Below, in pieces: positions 14,670-26,573 of a stretch of 45,692 nucleotides of DNA (within the stretch, counting starts at the first letter, position 1; the number at the start of each line of letters is the position of its first letter). This stretch comes from Entomortierella parvispora (lineage: Eukaryota > Mortierellomycota > Mortierellomycetes > Mortierellales > Mortierellaceae): positions 1 to 45,692 of the forward strand of contig CAUYJH010000014.1 of assembly GCA_963573315.1 (NCBI GenBank), written 5' to 3'. A program made the translations under genes and the position numbers. Below the pieces are notes generated by a model. The model had not been told where the DNA came from and did no database searches. It saw only the letters and a program-made list of their open reading frames with translations.

Positions 14670-17600
14670 AATGGAGGTAGCCGCGGAGGAGGAGTTTTCT
14701 GGGCCAGGATGGCGCTTACCCCCCCCCCCCCTCTCCCTCTCCCTCTTGTCCTCTCTTTGCATCCAACGCCCTCACCCAGCCCACACCCCCTTCTGCAATT
14801 ATGCACCTGTAGGTGGGGCCCCAACCATCTTCCGATAATGGAGACAGCCGCGGAGGAGGTGTTTCTGGGTCAGGATGGTGCTTAACCCCCCCCCTCTCCC
14901 TCTCCCTCTTGTCCTCTCTTCGCCACCTAAAGTCTTCATTGAAATTCACACAAGCGCCATAGACGCCTTGTCTTGGAGCGCTTAGCCCACTGCCATTACC
15001 TTGTTTGAGCTCAAAGGGGTGGACGACCTGAATGGAATGTGATCCTTGCGGAAGACTTGGTTCCTAAGAAGTGGAAAGACTGTGTAAATGGTCAGCGGAC
15101 GCTACCAAGACGCGTGTAAACCCACTTTGTACAGATGTCTCTCAGAGGTCGGCCCCAGCCTCACTCACTCCCTTCGACTTTATCCACGGAGGGGGCCAGA
15201 TCACTACATAACAGTGCCAGCCGAAGAAGGTTGAGGACAGCCAGCCCACCGCCACTATTCATCATTGAAACTTCACACAGGCACCAAAGGACGCCCTGCC
15301 CTGAAGCGCTGAGGCCACTGCCATTACCTTGTCTTTGTCCAGGAGCCGACGGTATGGATGGAATATGGATATGGATATGGTCCATGTGTCCAGTGCTTGG
15401 TCCTGTGCATCCACTTGGCCCCGAAGAAATAATAGTAATAGCCGTACCATGGATGGAGGTAGCACCGATGAGATGGCTAGGATGGGAGAGGAGAAAGCTG
15501 TCCTCTTCTTGGGCTTTGGATGGCGGATGGCGCGTACTTTGACTCCCTTCGATGGATGGATGGACGGATGGATGGACGACGCGTTCTTGTTTACTTGAAG
15601 CGGGACTGCTTTTTGTGTTGACTGGTGGCAAGCCAGCCGCAGCAGAAAAGCTGGCAGGCAGGGGAGGCGTTCTTGGTGGGCGGTCACCACTGAAAGCGTG
15701 CAAAGATGCAAGGGTGCAAGGACCGAGCATGCTCCAAAGAGCCGGGGTTGCTGTGGAGTCTCTGAAAGCGAGCCTCTGAAAGCAGCGGATGTTGTTGAAA
15801 GGCCGGTGGCCTCTGGCGGAGTTGAAGGTAGCCAGTTGAGAGGCGCTACCCTCGGTCTCTTTGTAGGGAAGAGACGTTCTTGAAGGACAGCGGGCGGCAG
15901 AGGACAGAGCTTTCTTTTGGAGAGCGAAGCGCGTCACCAGAGAGGCAGATGGAGCTGGTATTTTTCAGGAACTGGGTCTCTTGAGACCTGGCTTATGCTT
16001 CTCTGGGCCCGAGACGAGAGCTCAGCACTTGTGCTTGTTACTGACCACGCGGTTTGAAGAACGCGCGCTAGCCTGGGCTGTGCTGCAGTGCTACAAGAGA
16101 CTACAGGATAGACATGCAAGGGGGCGTTAGTGACTGAAGTACACAAACGAAGGCCTAGGAAGTAGGGCGCAAGGGATTTTTTTGTTTGGCTGGATTTCAT
16201 ATATTTTAGTTCAGCTCAGAGCATACCTTAAAAAAAACACGAGCCGTGCTCTTGTGTCTGAGTTGCACGCGAGTGCTGGGCTTGGTTGGACAACCCTTGG
16301 AGCCATGGCAGAGATGGATCATGACTGAAATGGAAATGTGCATGTGAAATGTCAGTGGGAATGTAGGGTGGGTGTGGGGAGGAGGGGAGGTGGTGAGAGA
16401 GAAAAAAAAGAAAACAAAAAATCAGCGCGCGCATTTTTGTATCTGCAGCGGAGAGGTCTGGTCCCGTGTAAACGGTCTGAACGGTCTAACCCTGTGTAAA
16501 CGGTCGAACACCGTGTAAACAACGGTCCAGCTACATGGCCAGATAGCCCTTTTCCCTTCTTTTCCATGCACACTCGGTCCGGTGGCTTGAACGCAATTAC
16601 GAAGGTGGACCTTGTCCTAGGGTCCGCAAGAGAGGTTCATTCCTACAAGTGGCACGCGTACCAACATTGTCTTTGAAGTTCTCGGAGAGGGAGGAGGCAC
16701 CGTGGAGAATGGAGAATCAGATGGCACTGGCTGCATCCCACCATAGCTCGGGGGGGGGGGTTTTGTTCTCATGCCTCCGTCTACCTGTCAGATCCTGAAA
16801 ACTGGAAGGAGGAAGACGTCTCCTCAGTGAAGATATCTGTCGTGTTGGATCCGATCATCGGATCCTGGACCCTGGATCCATAAAGGTTGCGGTGGAGGGT
16901 CCATCTCTCTTTTTAATGACCGATCCTTCTCGGGAAAAGAAAAAGAAGCAGACGTGCTCGGTCTTGATATGTTCTGGAGAGTGGTCAGGAGCACAAAAGG
17001 AGGCGGGCATCTCCCTTCTTCCCTGCGTGGATCTGTTGATCTAGGATCTAGGATGGCATCCAGGACGGTGGCGACAAAAGATCCTGTCCTCTCCATTGCA
17101 CTCAGAGCACTCGAGTCTCTGCTGCACCCAAAGATCAGCGATGGTGATCGGTACTCTCTCCTGGATCTCTGGCGCTCCCCCCGAGGACAAAAGTCGACAA
17201 GTCTTGGGGCGACTGCAACCAACACATCCTCCCCGTCACCAAGCAGCCATGTAGCCGGCACCCCCATCTCGCGTCAAAGCCATACCGCACTCGCCTAGTA
17301 TTTTCCAACCTACTGTACTTCTCAACCTTCTTCTCAACCTATATATCTACTTCTCAGCCTACTTCTCAACCTAGTGAACGTTTCATTCAATTTGGTGGGG
17401 ACCTGATGACCTTTGTTTTCTTGATCAACTATTACTTCAAGAGATTCATGTTGTCATTGTTGACGAACACTGCTCGGTTCCTCTCATCAGGAATATTGAA
17501 AAGAGTTGACATTTCTTTTTTTATTTATTGTACAGTGATCGCGCGTTTACTTCTTAGTCTGTGGTCACTCAAAGGAACAAGATCGATGATGGGTCTCTGT

Positions 17601-18334
17601 ATTAAAATCACGAAGAGAACAGAAAGATGGCATCCATTCAAAGGTACAAGGACAATACGGTCCCAGGGGCCATGGGTTCGATCTCGAAGAGAAGAGCGGC
17701 ACCGCATCACGTTGGAAGTGACCGTTCCCCGCCAAGCGATGGAGAGGAGAAGTGAGCAACAGTCAACGACAAAAAAATAGAGAACTCTTGACAAAGTACC
17801 TCACCAAAGGCCGAGATCACCCCTCATACACAAATCCAGCCTATCAAAATAGCTAAAAGTACACACCAGTATGCAGAGGAGGACATGATGAAGGACTCCT
17901 AGAGTCGATCGATCCTCACACGACATCTGGCTTGATGCGCACTCTTCTTCGCCTATGATATGGAAGGTATAGGGTAGAGTTTGGATCTCGGAAAAGGGCT
18001 TCAGAGGACTGTAATGATCAGAGAGAGACTCTAGTCGGCCTGCGTTGACAATGCTCCTCTCGTTCACGAGGATGGGGTGGGTGAGGACACGGTGCGGGGT
18101 TTGGTTCCTAAGAAGTGGCAAGACTATGTAAATGGTCAGTGGACGCTATCAAGACGCGGTTGCACCTCTATTGCAATTAACCTAGCCAGGGGCTTCCCAC
18201 CAGCCGCAGAGGTGTTTCTCAGAGTGGCCCCCCCATCTCCCCCACACCCCGCACCCGCACCCAAGCCCATCCCTCCACTCTCACCCCCTTCTGCTATTGT
18301 CCACCTGTAGGTGGGGCCCCAACCATCTTCCGTG
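14670..18334 (+). repeat. Array unit 5
   Basis: 3,665 bp. Matches the central consensus, with C13 and G11 homopolymer runs. No coding gene recognised. Confidence 0.97.
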
Positions 18335-21300
18335 AATGGAGGTAGCCGCGGAGGAGGAGTTTTCTGGGCCAGGATGGCGCTTACCCCCCCCCCCCCCTCT
18401 CCCTCTCCCTCTTGTCCTCTCTTTGCATCCAACGCCCTCACCCAGCCCACACCCCCTTCTGCAATTATGCACCTGTAGGTGGGGCCCCAACCATCTTCCG
18501 ATAATGGAGACAGCCGCGGAGGAGGTGTTTCTGGGTCAGGATGGTGCTTAACCCCCCCCCTCTCCCTCTCCCTCTTGTCCTCTCTTCGCCACCTAAAGTC
18601 TTCATTGAAATTCACACAAGCGCCATAGACGCCTTGTCTTGGAGCGCTTAGCCCACTGCCATTACCTTGTTTGAGCTCAAAGGGGTGGACGACCTGAATG
18701 GAATGTGATCCTTGCGGAAGACTTGGTTCCTAAGAAGTGGAAAGACTGTGTAAATGGTCAGCGGACGCTACCAAGACGCGTGTAAACCCACTTTGTACAG
18801 ATGTCTCTCAGAGGTCGGCCCCAGCCTCACTCACTCCCTTCGACTTTATCCACGGAGGGGGCCAGATCACTACATAACAGTGCCAGCCGAAGAAGGTTGA
18901 GGACAGCCAGCCCACCGCCACTATTCATCATTGAAACTTCACACAGGCACCAAAGGACGCCCTGCCCTGAAGCGCTGAGGCCACTGCCATTACCTTGTCT
19001 TTGTCCAGGAGCCGACGGTATGGATGGAATATGGATATGGATATGGTCCATGTGTCCAGTGCTTGGTCCTGTGCATCCACTTGGCCCCGAAGAAATAATA
19101 GTAATAGCCGTACCATGGATGGAGGTAGCACCGATGAGATGGCTAGGATGGGAGAGGAGAAAGCTGTCCTCTTCTTGGGCTTTGGATGGCGGATGGCGCG
19201 TACTTTGACTCCCTTCGATGGATGGATGGACGGATGGATGGACGACGCGTTCTTGTTTACTTGAAGCGGGACTGCTTTTTGTGTTGACTGGTGGCAAGCC
19301 AGCCGCAGCAGAAAAGCTGGCAGGCAGGGGAGGCGTTCTTGGTGGGCGGTCACCACTGAAAGCGTGCAAAGATGCAAGGGTGCAAGGACCGAGCATGCTC
19401 CAAAGAGCCGGGGTTGCTGTGGAGTCTCTGAAAGCGAGCCTCTGAAAGCAGCGGATGTTGTTGAAAGGCCGGTGGCCTCTGGCGGAGTTGAAGGTAGCCA
19501 GTTGAGAGGCGCTACCCTCGGTCTCTTTGTAGGGAAGAGACGTTCTTGAAGGACAGCGGGCGGCAGAGGACAGAGCTTTCTTTTGGAGAGCGAAGCGCGT
19601 CACCAGAGAGGCAGATGGAGCTGGTATTTTTCAGGAACTGGGTCTCTTGAGACCTGGCTTATGCTTCTCTGGGCCCGAGACGAGAGCTCAGCACTTGTGC
19701 TTGTTACTGACCACGCGGTTTGAAGAACGCGCGCTAGCCTGGGCTGTGCTGCAGTGCTACAAGAGACTACAGGATAGACATGCAAGGGGGCGTTAGTGAC
19801 TGAAGTACACAAACGAAGGCCTAGGAAGTAGGGCGCAAGGGATTTTTTTGTTTGGCTGGATTTCATATATTTTAGTTCAGCTCAGAGCATACCTTAAAAA
19901 AAACACGAGCCGTGCTCTTGTGTCTGAGTTGCACGCGAGTGCTGGGCTTGGTTGGACAACCCTTGGAGCCATGGCAGAGATGGATCATGACTGAAATGGA
20001 AATGTGCATGTGAAATGTCAGTGGGAATGTAGGGTGGGTGTGGGGAGGAGGGGAGGTGGTGAGAGAGAAAAAAAAGAAAACAAAAAATCAGCGCGCGCAT
20101 TTTTGTATCTGCAGCGGAGAGGTCTGGTCCCGTGTAAACGGTCTGAACGGTCTAACCCTGTGTAAACGGTCGAACACCGTGTAAACAACGGTCCAGCTAC
20201 ATGGCCAGATAGCCCTTTTCCCTTCTTTTCCATGCACACTCGGTCCGGTGGCTTGAACGCAATTACGAAGGTGGACCTTGTCCTAGGGTCCGCAAGAGAG
20301 GTTCATTCCTACAAGTGGCACGCGTACCAACATTGTCTTTGAAGTTCTCGGAGAGGGAGGAGGCACCGTGGAGAATGGAGAATCAGATGGCACTGGCTGC
20401 ATCCCACCATAGCTCGGGGGGGGGGGTTTTGTTCTCATGCCTCCGTCTACCTGTCAGATCCTGAAAACTGGAAGGAGGAAGACGTCTCCTCAGTGAAGAT
20501 ATCTGTCGTGTTGGATCCGATCATCGGATCCTGGACCCTGGATCCATAAAGGTTGCGGTGGAGGGTCCATCTCTCTTTTTAATGACCGATCCTTCTCGGG
20601 AAAAGAAAAAGAAGCAGACGTGCTCGGTCTTGATATGTTCTGGAGAGTGGTCAGGAGCACAAAAGGAGGCGGGCATCTCCCTTCTTCCCTGCGTGGATCT
20701 GTTGATCTAGGATCTAGGATGGCATCCAGGACGGTGGCGACAAAAGATCCTGTCCTCTCCATTGCACTCAGAGCACTCGAGTCTCTGCTGCACCCAAAGA
20801 TCAGCGATGGTGATCGGTACTCTCTCCTGGATCTCTGGCGCTCCCCCCGAGGACAAAAGTCGACAAGTCTTGGGGCGACTGCAACCAACACATCCTCCCC
20901 GTCACCAAGCAGCCATGTAGCCGGCACCCCCATCTCGCGTCAAAGCCATACCGCACTCGCCTAGTATTTTCCAACCTACTGTACTTCTCAACCTTCTTCT
21001 CAACCTATATATCTACTTCTCAGCCTACTTCTCAACCTAGTGAACGTTTCATTCAATTTGGTGGGGACCTGATGACCTTTGTTTTCTTGATCAACTATTA
21101 CTTCAAGAGATTCATGTTGTCATTGTTGACGAACACTGCTCGGTTCCTCTCATCAGGAATATTGAAAAGAGTTGACATTTCTTTTTTTATTTATTGTACA
21201 GTGATCGCGCGTTTACTTCTTAGTCTGTGGTCACTCAAAGGAACAAGATCGATGATGGGTCTCTGTATTAAAATCACGAAGAGAACAGAAAGATGGCATC

Positions 21301-22000
21301 CATTCAAAGGTACAAGGACAATACGGTCCCAGGGGCCATGGGTTCGATCTCGAAGAGAAGAGCGGCACCGCATCACGTTGGAAGTGACCGTTCCCCGCCA
21401 AGCGATGGAGAGGAGAAGTGAGCAACAGTCAACGACAAAAAAATAGAGAACTCTTGACAAAGTACCTCACCAAAGGCCGAGATCACCCCTCATACACAAA
21501 TCCAGCCTATCAAAATAGCTAAAAGTACACACCAGTATGCAGAGGAGGACATGATGAAGGACTCCTAGAGTCGATCGATCCTCACACGACATCTGGCTTG
21601 ATGCGCACTCTTCTTCGCCTATGATATGGAAGGTATAGGGTAGAGTTTGGATCTCGGAAAAGGGCTTCAGAGGACTGTAATGATCAGAGAGAGACTCTAG
21701 TCGGCCTGCGTTGACAATGCTCCTCTCGTTCACGAGGATGGGGTGGGTGAGGACACGGTGCGGGGTTTGGTTCCTAAGAAGTGGCAAGACTATGTAAATG
21801 GTCAGTGGACGCTATCAAGACGCGGTTGCACCTCTATTGCAATTAACCTAGCCAGGGGCTTCCCACCAGCCGCAGAGGTGTTTCTCAGAGTGGCCCCCCC
21901 ATCTCCCCCACACCCCGCACCCGCACCCAAGCCCATCCCTCCACTCTCACCCCCTTCTGCTATTGTCCACCTGTAGGTGGGGCCCCAACCATCTTCCGTG
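18335..22000 (+). repeat. Array unit 6
   Basis: 3,666 bp. Matches the central consensus, with C14 and G11 homopolymer runs, which fully explains its one extra base. No coding gene recognised. Confidence 0.97.
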
Positions 22001-25000
22001 AATGGAGGTAGCCGCGGAGGAGGAGTTTTCTGGGCCAGGATGGCGCTTACCCCCCCCCCCCCCCTCCCTCTCCCTCTTGTCCTCTCTTTGCATCCAACGC
22101 CCTCACCCAGCCCACACCCCCTTCTGCAATTATGCACCTGTAGGTGGGGCCCCAACCATCTTCCGATAATGGAGACAGCCGCGGAGGAGGTGTTTCTGGG
22201 TCAGGATGGTGCTTAACCCCCCCCCTCTCCCTCTCCCTCTTGTCCTCTCTTCGCCACCTAAAGTCTTCATTGAAATTCACACAAGCGCCATAGACGCCTT
22301 GTCTTGGAGCGCTTAGCCCACTGCCATTACCTTGTTTGAGCTCAAAGGGGTGGACGACCTGAATGGAATGTGATCCTTGCGGAAGACTTGGTTCCTAAGA
22401 AGTGGAAAGACTGTGTAAATGGTCAGCGGACGCTACCAAGACGCGTGTAAACCCACTTTGTACAGATGTCTCTCAGAGGTCGGCCCCAGCCTCACTCACT
22501 CCCTTCGACTTTATCCACGGAGGGGGCCAGATCACTACATAACAGTGCCAGCCGAAGAAGGTTGAGGACAGCCAGCCCACCGCCACTATTCATCATTGAA
22601 ACTTCACACAGGCACCAAAGGACGCCCTGCCCTGAAGCGCTGAGGCCACTGCCATTACCTTGTCTTTGTCCAGGAGCCGACGGTATGGATGGAATATGGA
22701 TATGGATATGGTCCATGTGTCCAGTGCTTGGTCCTGTGCATCCACTTGGCCCCGAAGAAATAATAGTAATAGCCGTACCATGGATGGAGGTAGCACCGAT
22801 GAGATGGCTAGGATGGGAGAGGAGAAAGCTGTCCTCTTCTTGGGCTTTGGATGGCGGATGGCGCGTACTTTGACTCCCTTCGATGGATGGATGGACGGAT
22901 GGATGGACGACGCGTTCTTGTTTACTTGAAGCGGGACTGCTTTTTGTGTTGACTGGTGGCAAGCCAGCCGCAGCAGAAAAGCTGGCAGGCAGGGGAGGCG
23001 TTCTTGGTGGGCGGTCACCACTGAAAGCGTGCAAAGATGCAAGGGTGCAAGGACCGAGCATGCTCCAAAGAGCCGGGGTTGCTGTGGAGTCTCTGAAAGC
23101 GAGCCTCTGAAAGCAGCGGATGTTGTTGAAAGGCCGGTGGCCTCTGGCGGAGTTGAAGGTAGCCAGTTGAGAGGCGCTACCCTCGGTCTCTTTGTAGGGA
23201 AGAGACGTTCTTGAAGGACAGCGGGCGGCAGAGGACAGAGCTTTCTTTTGGAGAGCGAAGCGCGTCACCAGAGAGGCAGATGGAGCTGGTATTTTTCAGG
23301 AACTGGGTCTCTTGAGACCTGGCTTATGCTTCTCTGGGCCCGAGACGAGAGCTCAGCACTTGTGCTTGTTACTGACCACGCGGTTTGAAGAACGCGCGCT
23401 AGCCTGGGCTGTGCTGCAGTGCTACAAGAGACTACAGGATAGACATGCAAGGGGGCGTTAGTGACTGAAGTACACAAACGAAGGCCTAGGAAGTAGGGCG
23501 CAAGGGATTTTTTTGTTTGGCTGGATTTCATATATTTTAGTTCAGCTCAGAGCATACCTTAAAAAAAACACGAGCCGTGCTCTTGTGTCTGAGTTGCACG
23601 CGAGTGCTGGGCTTGGTTGGACAACCCTTGGAGCCATGGCAGAGATGGATCATGACTGAAATGGAAATGTGCATGTGAAATGTCAGTGGGAATGTAGGGT
23701 GGGTGTGGGGAGGAGGGGAGGTGGTGAGAGAGAAAAAAAAGAAAACAAAAAATCAGCGCGCGCATTTTTGTATCTGCAGCGGAGAGGTCTGGTCCCGTGT
23801 AAACGGTCTGAACGGTCTAACCCTGTGTAAACGGTCGAACACCGTGTAAACAACGGTCCAGCTACATGGCCAGATAGCCCTTTTCCCTTCTTTTCCATGC
23901 ACACTCGGTCCGGTGGCTTGAACGCAATTACGAAGGTGGACCTTGTCCTAGGGTCCGCAAGAGAGGTTCATTCCTACAAGTGGCACGCGTACCAACATTG
24001 TCTTTGAAGTTCTCGGAGAGGGAGGAGGCACCGTGGAGAATGGAGAATCAGATGGCACTGGCTGCATCCCACCATAGCTCGGGGGGGGGGTTTTGTTCTC
24101 ATGCCTCCGTCTACCTGTCAGATCCTGAAAACTGGAAGGAGGAAGACGTCTCCTCAGTGAAGATATCTGTCGTGTTGGATCCGATCATCGGATCCTGGAC
24201 CCTGGATCCATAAAGGTTGCGGTGGAGGGTCCATCTCTCTTTTTAATGACCGATCCTTCTCGGGAAAAGAAAAAGAAGCAGACGTGCTCGGTCTTGATAT
24301 GTTCTGGAGAGTGGTCAGGAGCACAAAAGGAGGCGGGCATCTCCCTTCTTCCCTGCGTGGATCTGTTGATCTAGGATCTAGGATGGCATCCAGGACGGTG
24401 GCGACAAAAGATCCTGTCCTCTCCATTGCACTCAGAGCACTCGAGTCTCTGCTGCACCCAAAGATCAGCGATGGTGATCGGTACTCTCTCCTGGATCTCT
24501 GGCGCTCCCCCCGAGGACAAAAGTCGACAAGTCTTGGGGCGACTGCAACCAACACATCCTCCCCGTCACCAAGCAGCCATGTAGCCGGCACCCCCATCTC
24601 GCGTCAAAGCCATACCGCACTCGCCTAGTATTTTCCAACCTACTGTACTTCTCAACCTTCTTCTCAACCTATATATCTACTTCTCAGCCTACTTCTCAAC
24701 CTAGTGAACGTTTCATTCAATTTGGTGGGGACCTGATGACCTTTGTTTTCTTGATCAACTATTACTTCAAGAGATTCATGTTGTCATTGTTGACGAACAC
24801 TGCTCGGTTCCTCTCATCAGGAATATTGAAAAGAGTTGACATTTCTTTTTTTATTTATTGTACAGTGATCGCGCGTTTACTTCTTAGTCTGTGGTCACTC
24901 AAAGGAACAAGATCGATGATGGGTCTCTGTATTAAAATCACGAAGAGAACAGAAAGATGGCATCCATTCAAAGGTACAAGGACAATACGGTCCCAGGGGC

Positions 25001-25430
25001 CATGGGTTCGATCTCGAAGAGAAGAGCGGCACCGCATCACGTTGGAAGTGACCGTTCCCCGCCAAGCGATGGAGAGGAGAAGTGAGCAACAGTCAACGAC
25101 AAAAAAATAGAGAACTCTTGACAAAGTACCTCACCAAAGGCCGAGATCACCCCTCATACACAAATCCAGCCTATCAAAATAGCTAAAAGTACACACCAGT
25201 ATGCAGAGGAGGACATGATGAAGGACTCCTAGAGTCGATCGATCCTCACACGACATCTGGCTTGATGCGCACTCTTCTTCGCCTATGATATGGAAGGTAT
25301 AGGGTAGAGTTTGGATCTCGGAAAAGGGCTTCAGAGGACTGTAATGATCAGAGAGAGACTCTAGTCGGCCTGCGTTGACAATGCTCCTCTCGTTCACGAG
25401 GATGGGGTGGGTGAGGACACGGTGCGGGGT

Positions 25431-25488
25431 TTGGTTCCTAAGAAGTGGCAAGACTATGTAAATGGTCAGTGGACGCTATCAAGACGCG
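25431..25488 (+). repeat. 58-bp direct repeat, copy 1 (start of module 1)
   Basis: A 58-bp block beginning TTGGTTCCTAAGAAGTGG matches 26052-26109 at 54 of 58 positions. The two copies are 621 bp apart in every unit. It begins a composite module: 58-bp block, then C-rich subrepeats, then a ~70-bp block at 25931. It lies at the end of unit 7 only because the unit phase used here is arbitrary. Confidence 0.9.
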
Positions 25489-25501
25489 GTTGCACCTCTA
25501 T

Positions 25502-25611
25502 TGCAATTAACCTAGCCAGGGGCTTCCCACCAGCCGCAGAGGTGTTTCTCAGAGTGGCCCCCCCATCTCCCCCACACCCCGCACCCGCACCCAAGCCCAT
25601 CCCTCCACTCT
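25502..25611 (+). repeat. C-rich subrepeat, most diverged copy
   Basis: Starts TGCAATTAACCT and contains CAGCCGCAGAGGTGTTTCT, then GG and a C7 run. These match, in the same order, elements of the two clearer subrepeats that follow (TGCAATTA, CAGCCGCGGAGGAGGTGTTTCT, then a C run). The copy is shorter and more diverged, so its boundaries are approximate. Confidence 0.65.
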
Positions 25612-25620
25612 CACCCCCTT
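25558..25620 (-). repeat. C-rich stretch with many C3-C7 runs
   Basis: A C7 run, a C5 run, and then several CCC(C) runs separated by ACA, GCA, AAG and AT, ending in CTCACCCCCTT. On the minus strand this gives more than four G-runs with short loops, so it too matches the G-quadruplex pattern. It directly precedes subrepeat copy A. Confidence 0.7.
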
Positions 25621-25778
25621 CTGCTATTGTCCACCTGTAGGTGGGGCCCCAACCATCTTCCGTGAATGGAGGTAGCCGCGGAGGAGGAGTTTTCTGGGCC
25701 AGGATGGCGCTTACCCCCCCCCCCCCTCTCCCTCTCCCTCTTGTCCTCTCTTTGCATCCAACGCCCTCACCCAGCCCA
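25612..25778 (+). repeat. ~167-bp C-rich subrepeat, copy A
   Basis: Runs from CACCCCCTTCTGC through CACCTGTAGGTGGGGCCCC, AACCATCTTCCG, GCCGCGGAGGAGG and a C13 run into CTCTCCCTCTCCCTCTTG. The same series of elements recurs 167 bp downstream as copy B, so the two are a direct tandem duplication. It spans the arbitrary unit 7/8 boundary. Confidence 0.88.
25714..25742 (-). repeat. Polypyrimidine tract with C13 run; possible G-quadruplex on the minus strand
   Basis: Thirteen C followed by TCTCCCTCTCCCTCTT make a 29-bp pure pyrimidine stretch. The minus strand reads as G-runs of three or more separated by AGA and then a long G-run, which satisfies the usual G3+N1-7 quadruplex pattern. The run length varies between C13 and C14 across copies (C15 in unit 7 through one T-to-C change). 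Formation of any such structure is inference. Confidence 0.75.
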
Positions 25779-25916
25779 CACCCCCTTCTGCAATTATGCA
25801 CCTGTAGGTGGGGCCCCAACCATCTTCCGATAATGGAGACAGCCGCGGAGGAGGTGTTTCTGGGTCAGGATGGTGCTTAACCCCCCCCCTCTCCCTCTCC
25901 CTCTTGTCCTCTCTTC
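25779..25916 (+). repeat. ~167-bp C-rich subrepeat, copy B
   Basis: Repeats copy A with small differences: GCAATTATGCACC for GCTATTGTCCACC, CGATAATGGAGACAGCC for CGTGAATGGAGGTAGCC, and C9 for C13. It ends at about TTGTCCTCTCTTCG, just before the ~70-bp block at 25931. Confidence 0.88.
25881..25905 (-). repeat. Second polypyrimidine tract, C9
   Basis: C9 followed by TCTCCCTCTCCCTCTT, the copy B equivalent of the C13 tract. It is stable at C9 in the copies I checked. The minus strand again matches the G-quadruplex pattern. Confidence 0.7.
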
Positions 25917-25930
25917 GCCACCTAAAGTCT

Positions 25931-25999
25931 TCATTGAAATTCACACAAGCGCCATAGACGCCTTGTCTTGGAGCGCTTAGCCCACTGCCATTACCTTGT
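25931..25999 (+). repeat. ~70-bp diverged direct repeat, copy 1
   Basis: Begins TCATTGAAATTCACACAAGC and ends CACTGCCATTACCTTGT. It aligns with 26257-26327 at roughly 80-85% identity by eye, with two one-base gaps, 326 bp away. Similarity continues weakly beyond it (GAATGGAATGTGAT against GGATGGAATATGGAT). It is the third element of module 1. Confidence 0.85.
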
Positions 26000-26051
26000 T
26001 TGAGCTCAAAGGGGTGGACGACCTGAATGGAATGTGATCCTTGCGGAAGAC

Positions 26052-26109
26052 TTGGTTCCTAAGAAGTGGAAAGACTGTGTAAATGGTCAGCGGACGCTAC
26101 CAAGACGCG
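26052..26109 (+). repeat. 58-bp direct repeat, copy 2 (start of module 2)
   Basis: Second copy of the 58-bp block, differing from 25431-25488 at four positions. It starts a shortened module 2 (26052 to about 26380). The sequence after it keeps a TCTCAGAG..GGCCCC match to the sequence after copy 1, but lacks most of the polypyrimidine subrepeats. Confidence 0.9.
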
Positions 26110-26256
26110 TGTAAACCCACTTTGTACAGATGTCTCTCAGAGGTCGGCCCCAGCCTCACTCACTCCCTTCGACTTTATCCACGGAGGGGGCCAGATCACT
26201 ACATAACAGTGCCAGCCGAAGAAGGTTGAGGACAGCCAGCCCACCGCCACTATTCA

Positions 26257-26327
26257 TCATTGAAACTTCACACAGGCACCAAAGGACGCCCTGCCCTGAA
26301 GCGCTGAGGCCACTGCCATTACCTTGT
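26257..26327 (+). repeat. ~70-bp diverged direct repeat, copy 2
   Basis: Begins TCATTGAAACTTCACACAGG and ends CACTGCCATTACCTTGT. It is the module 2 counterpart of 25931-25999. The ATATGG microsatellite follows shortly after, which suggests that the microsatellite grew from the ATGGAAT sequence at the end of the module. Confidence 0.85.
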
Positions 26328-26348
26328 CTTTGTCCAGGAGCCGACGGT

Positions 26349-26375
26349 ATGGATGGAATATGGATATGGATATGG
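26349..26375 (+). repeat. ATGG/ATATGG microsatellite
   Basis: ATGGATGGA followed by three ATATGG units ending in GG. It is invariant in central copies; unit 13 lost a T and a C nearby (44664, 44687). It produces the HIHIHIP and MDMDMV low-complexity runs in chance open frames. Confidence 0.85.
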
Positions 26376-26545
26376 TCCATGTGTCCAGTGCTTGGTCCTG
26401 TGCATCCACTTGGCCCCGAAGAAATAATAGTAATAGCCGTACCATGGATGGAGGTAGCACCGATGAGATGGCTAGGATGGGAGAGGAGAAAGCTGTCCTC
26501 TTCTTGGGCTTTGGATGGCGGATGGCGCGTACTTTGACTCCCTTC

Positions 26546-26573
26546 GATGGATGGATGGACGGATGGATGGACG
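26546..26573 (+). repeat. GGAT tetranucleotide microsatellite
   Basis: GATGGATGGATGGACGGATG followed by GATGGACG, an imperfect (GGAT)n run interrupted by GGAC. A shorter GGATGGCGGATGGCG lies just upstream (26512-26526). Copy number does not vary between units. Confidence 0.88.

Larger units (their letters stand above)
22001..25664 (+). repeat. Array unit 7
   Basis: 3,664 bp. It carries a T-to-C change at 22063 that merges the long C run into C15 (22050-22064), the only substitution I noticed among the central copies. Poly-G is G10. No coding gene recognised. Confidence 0.97.
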
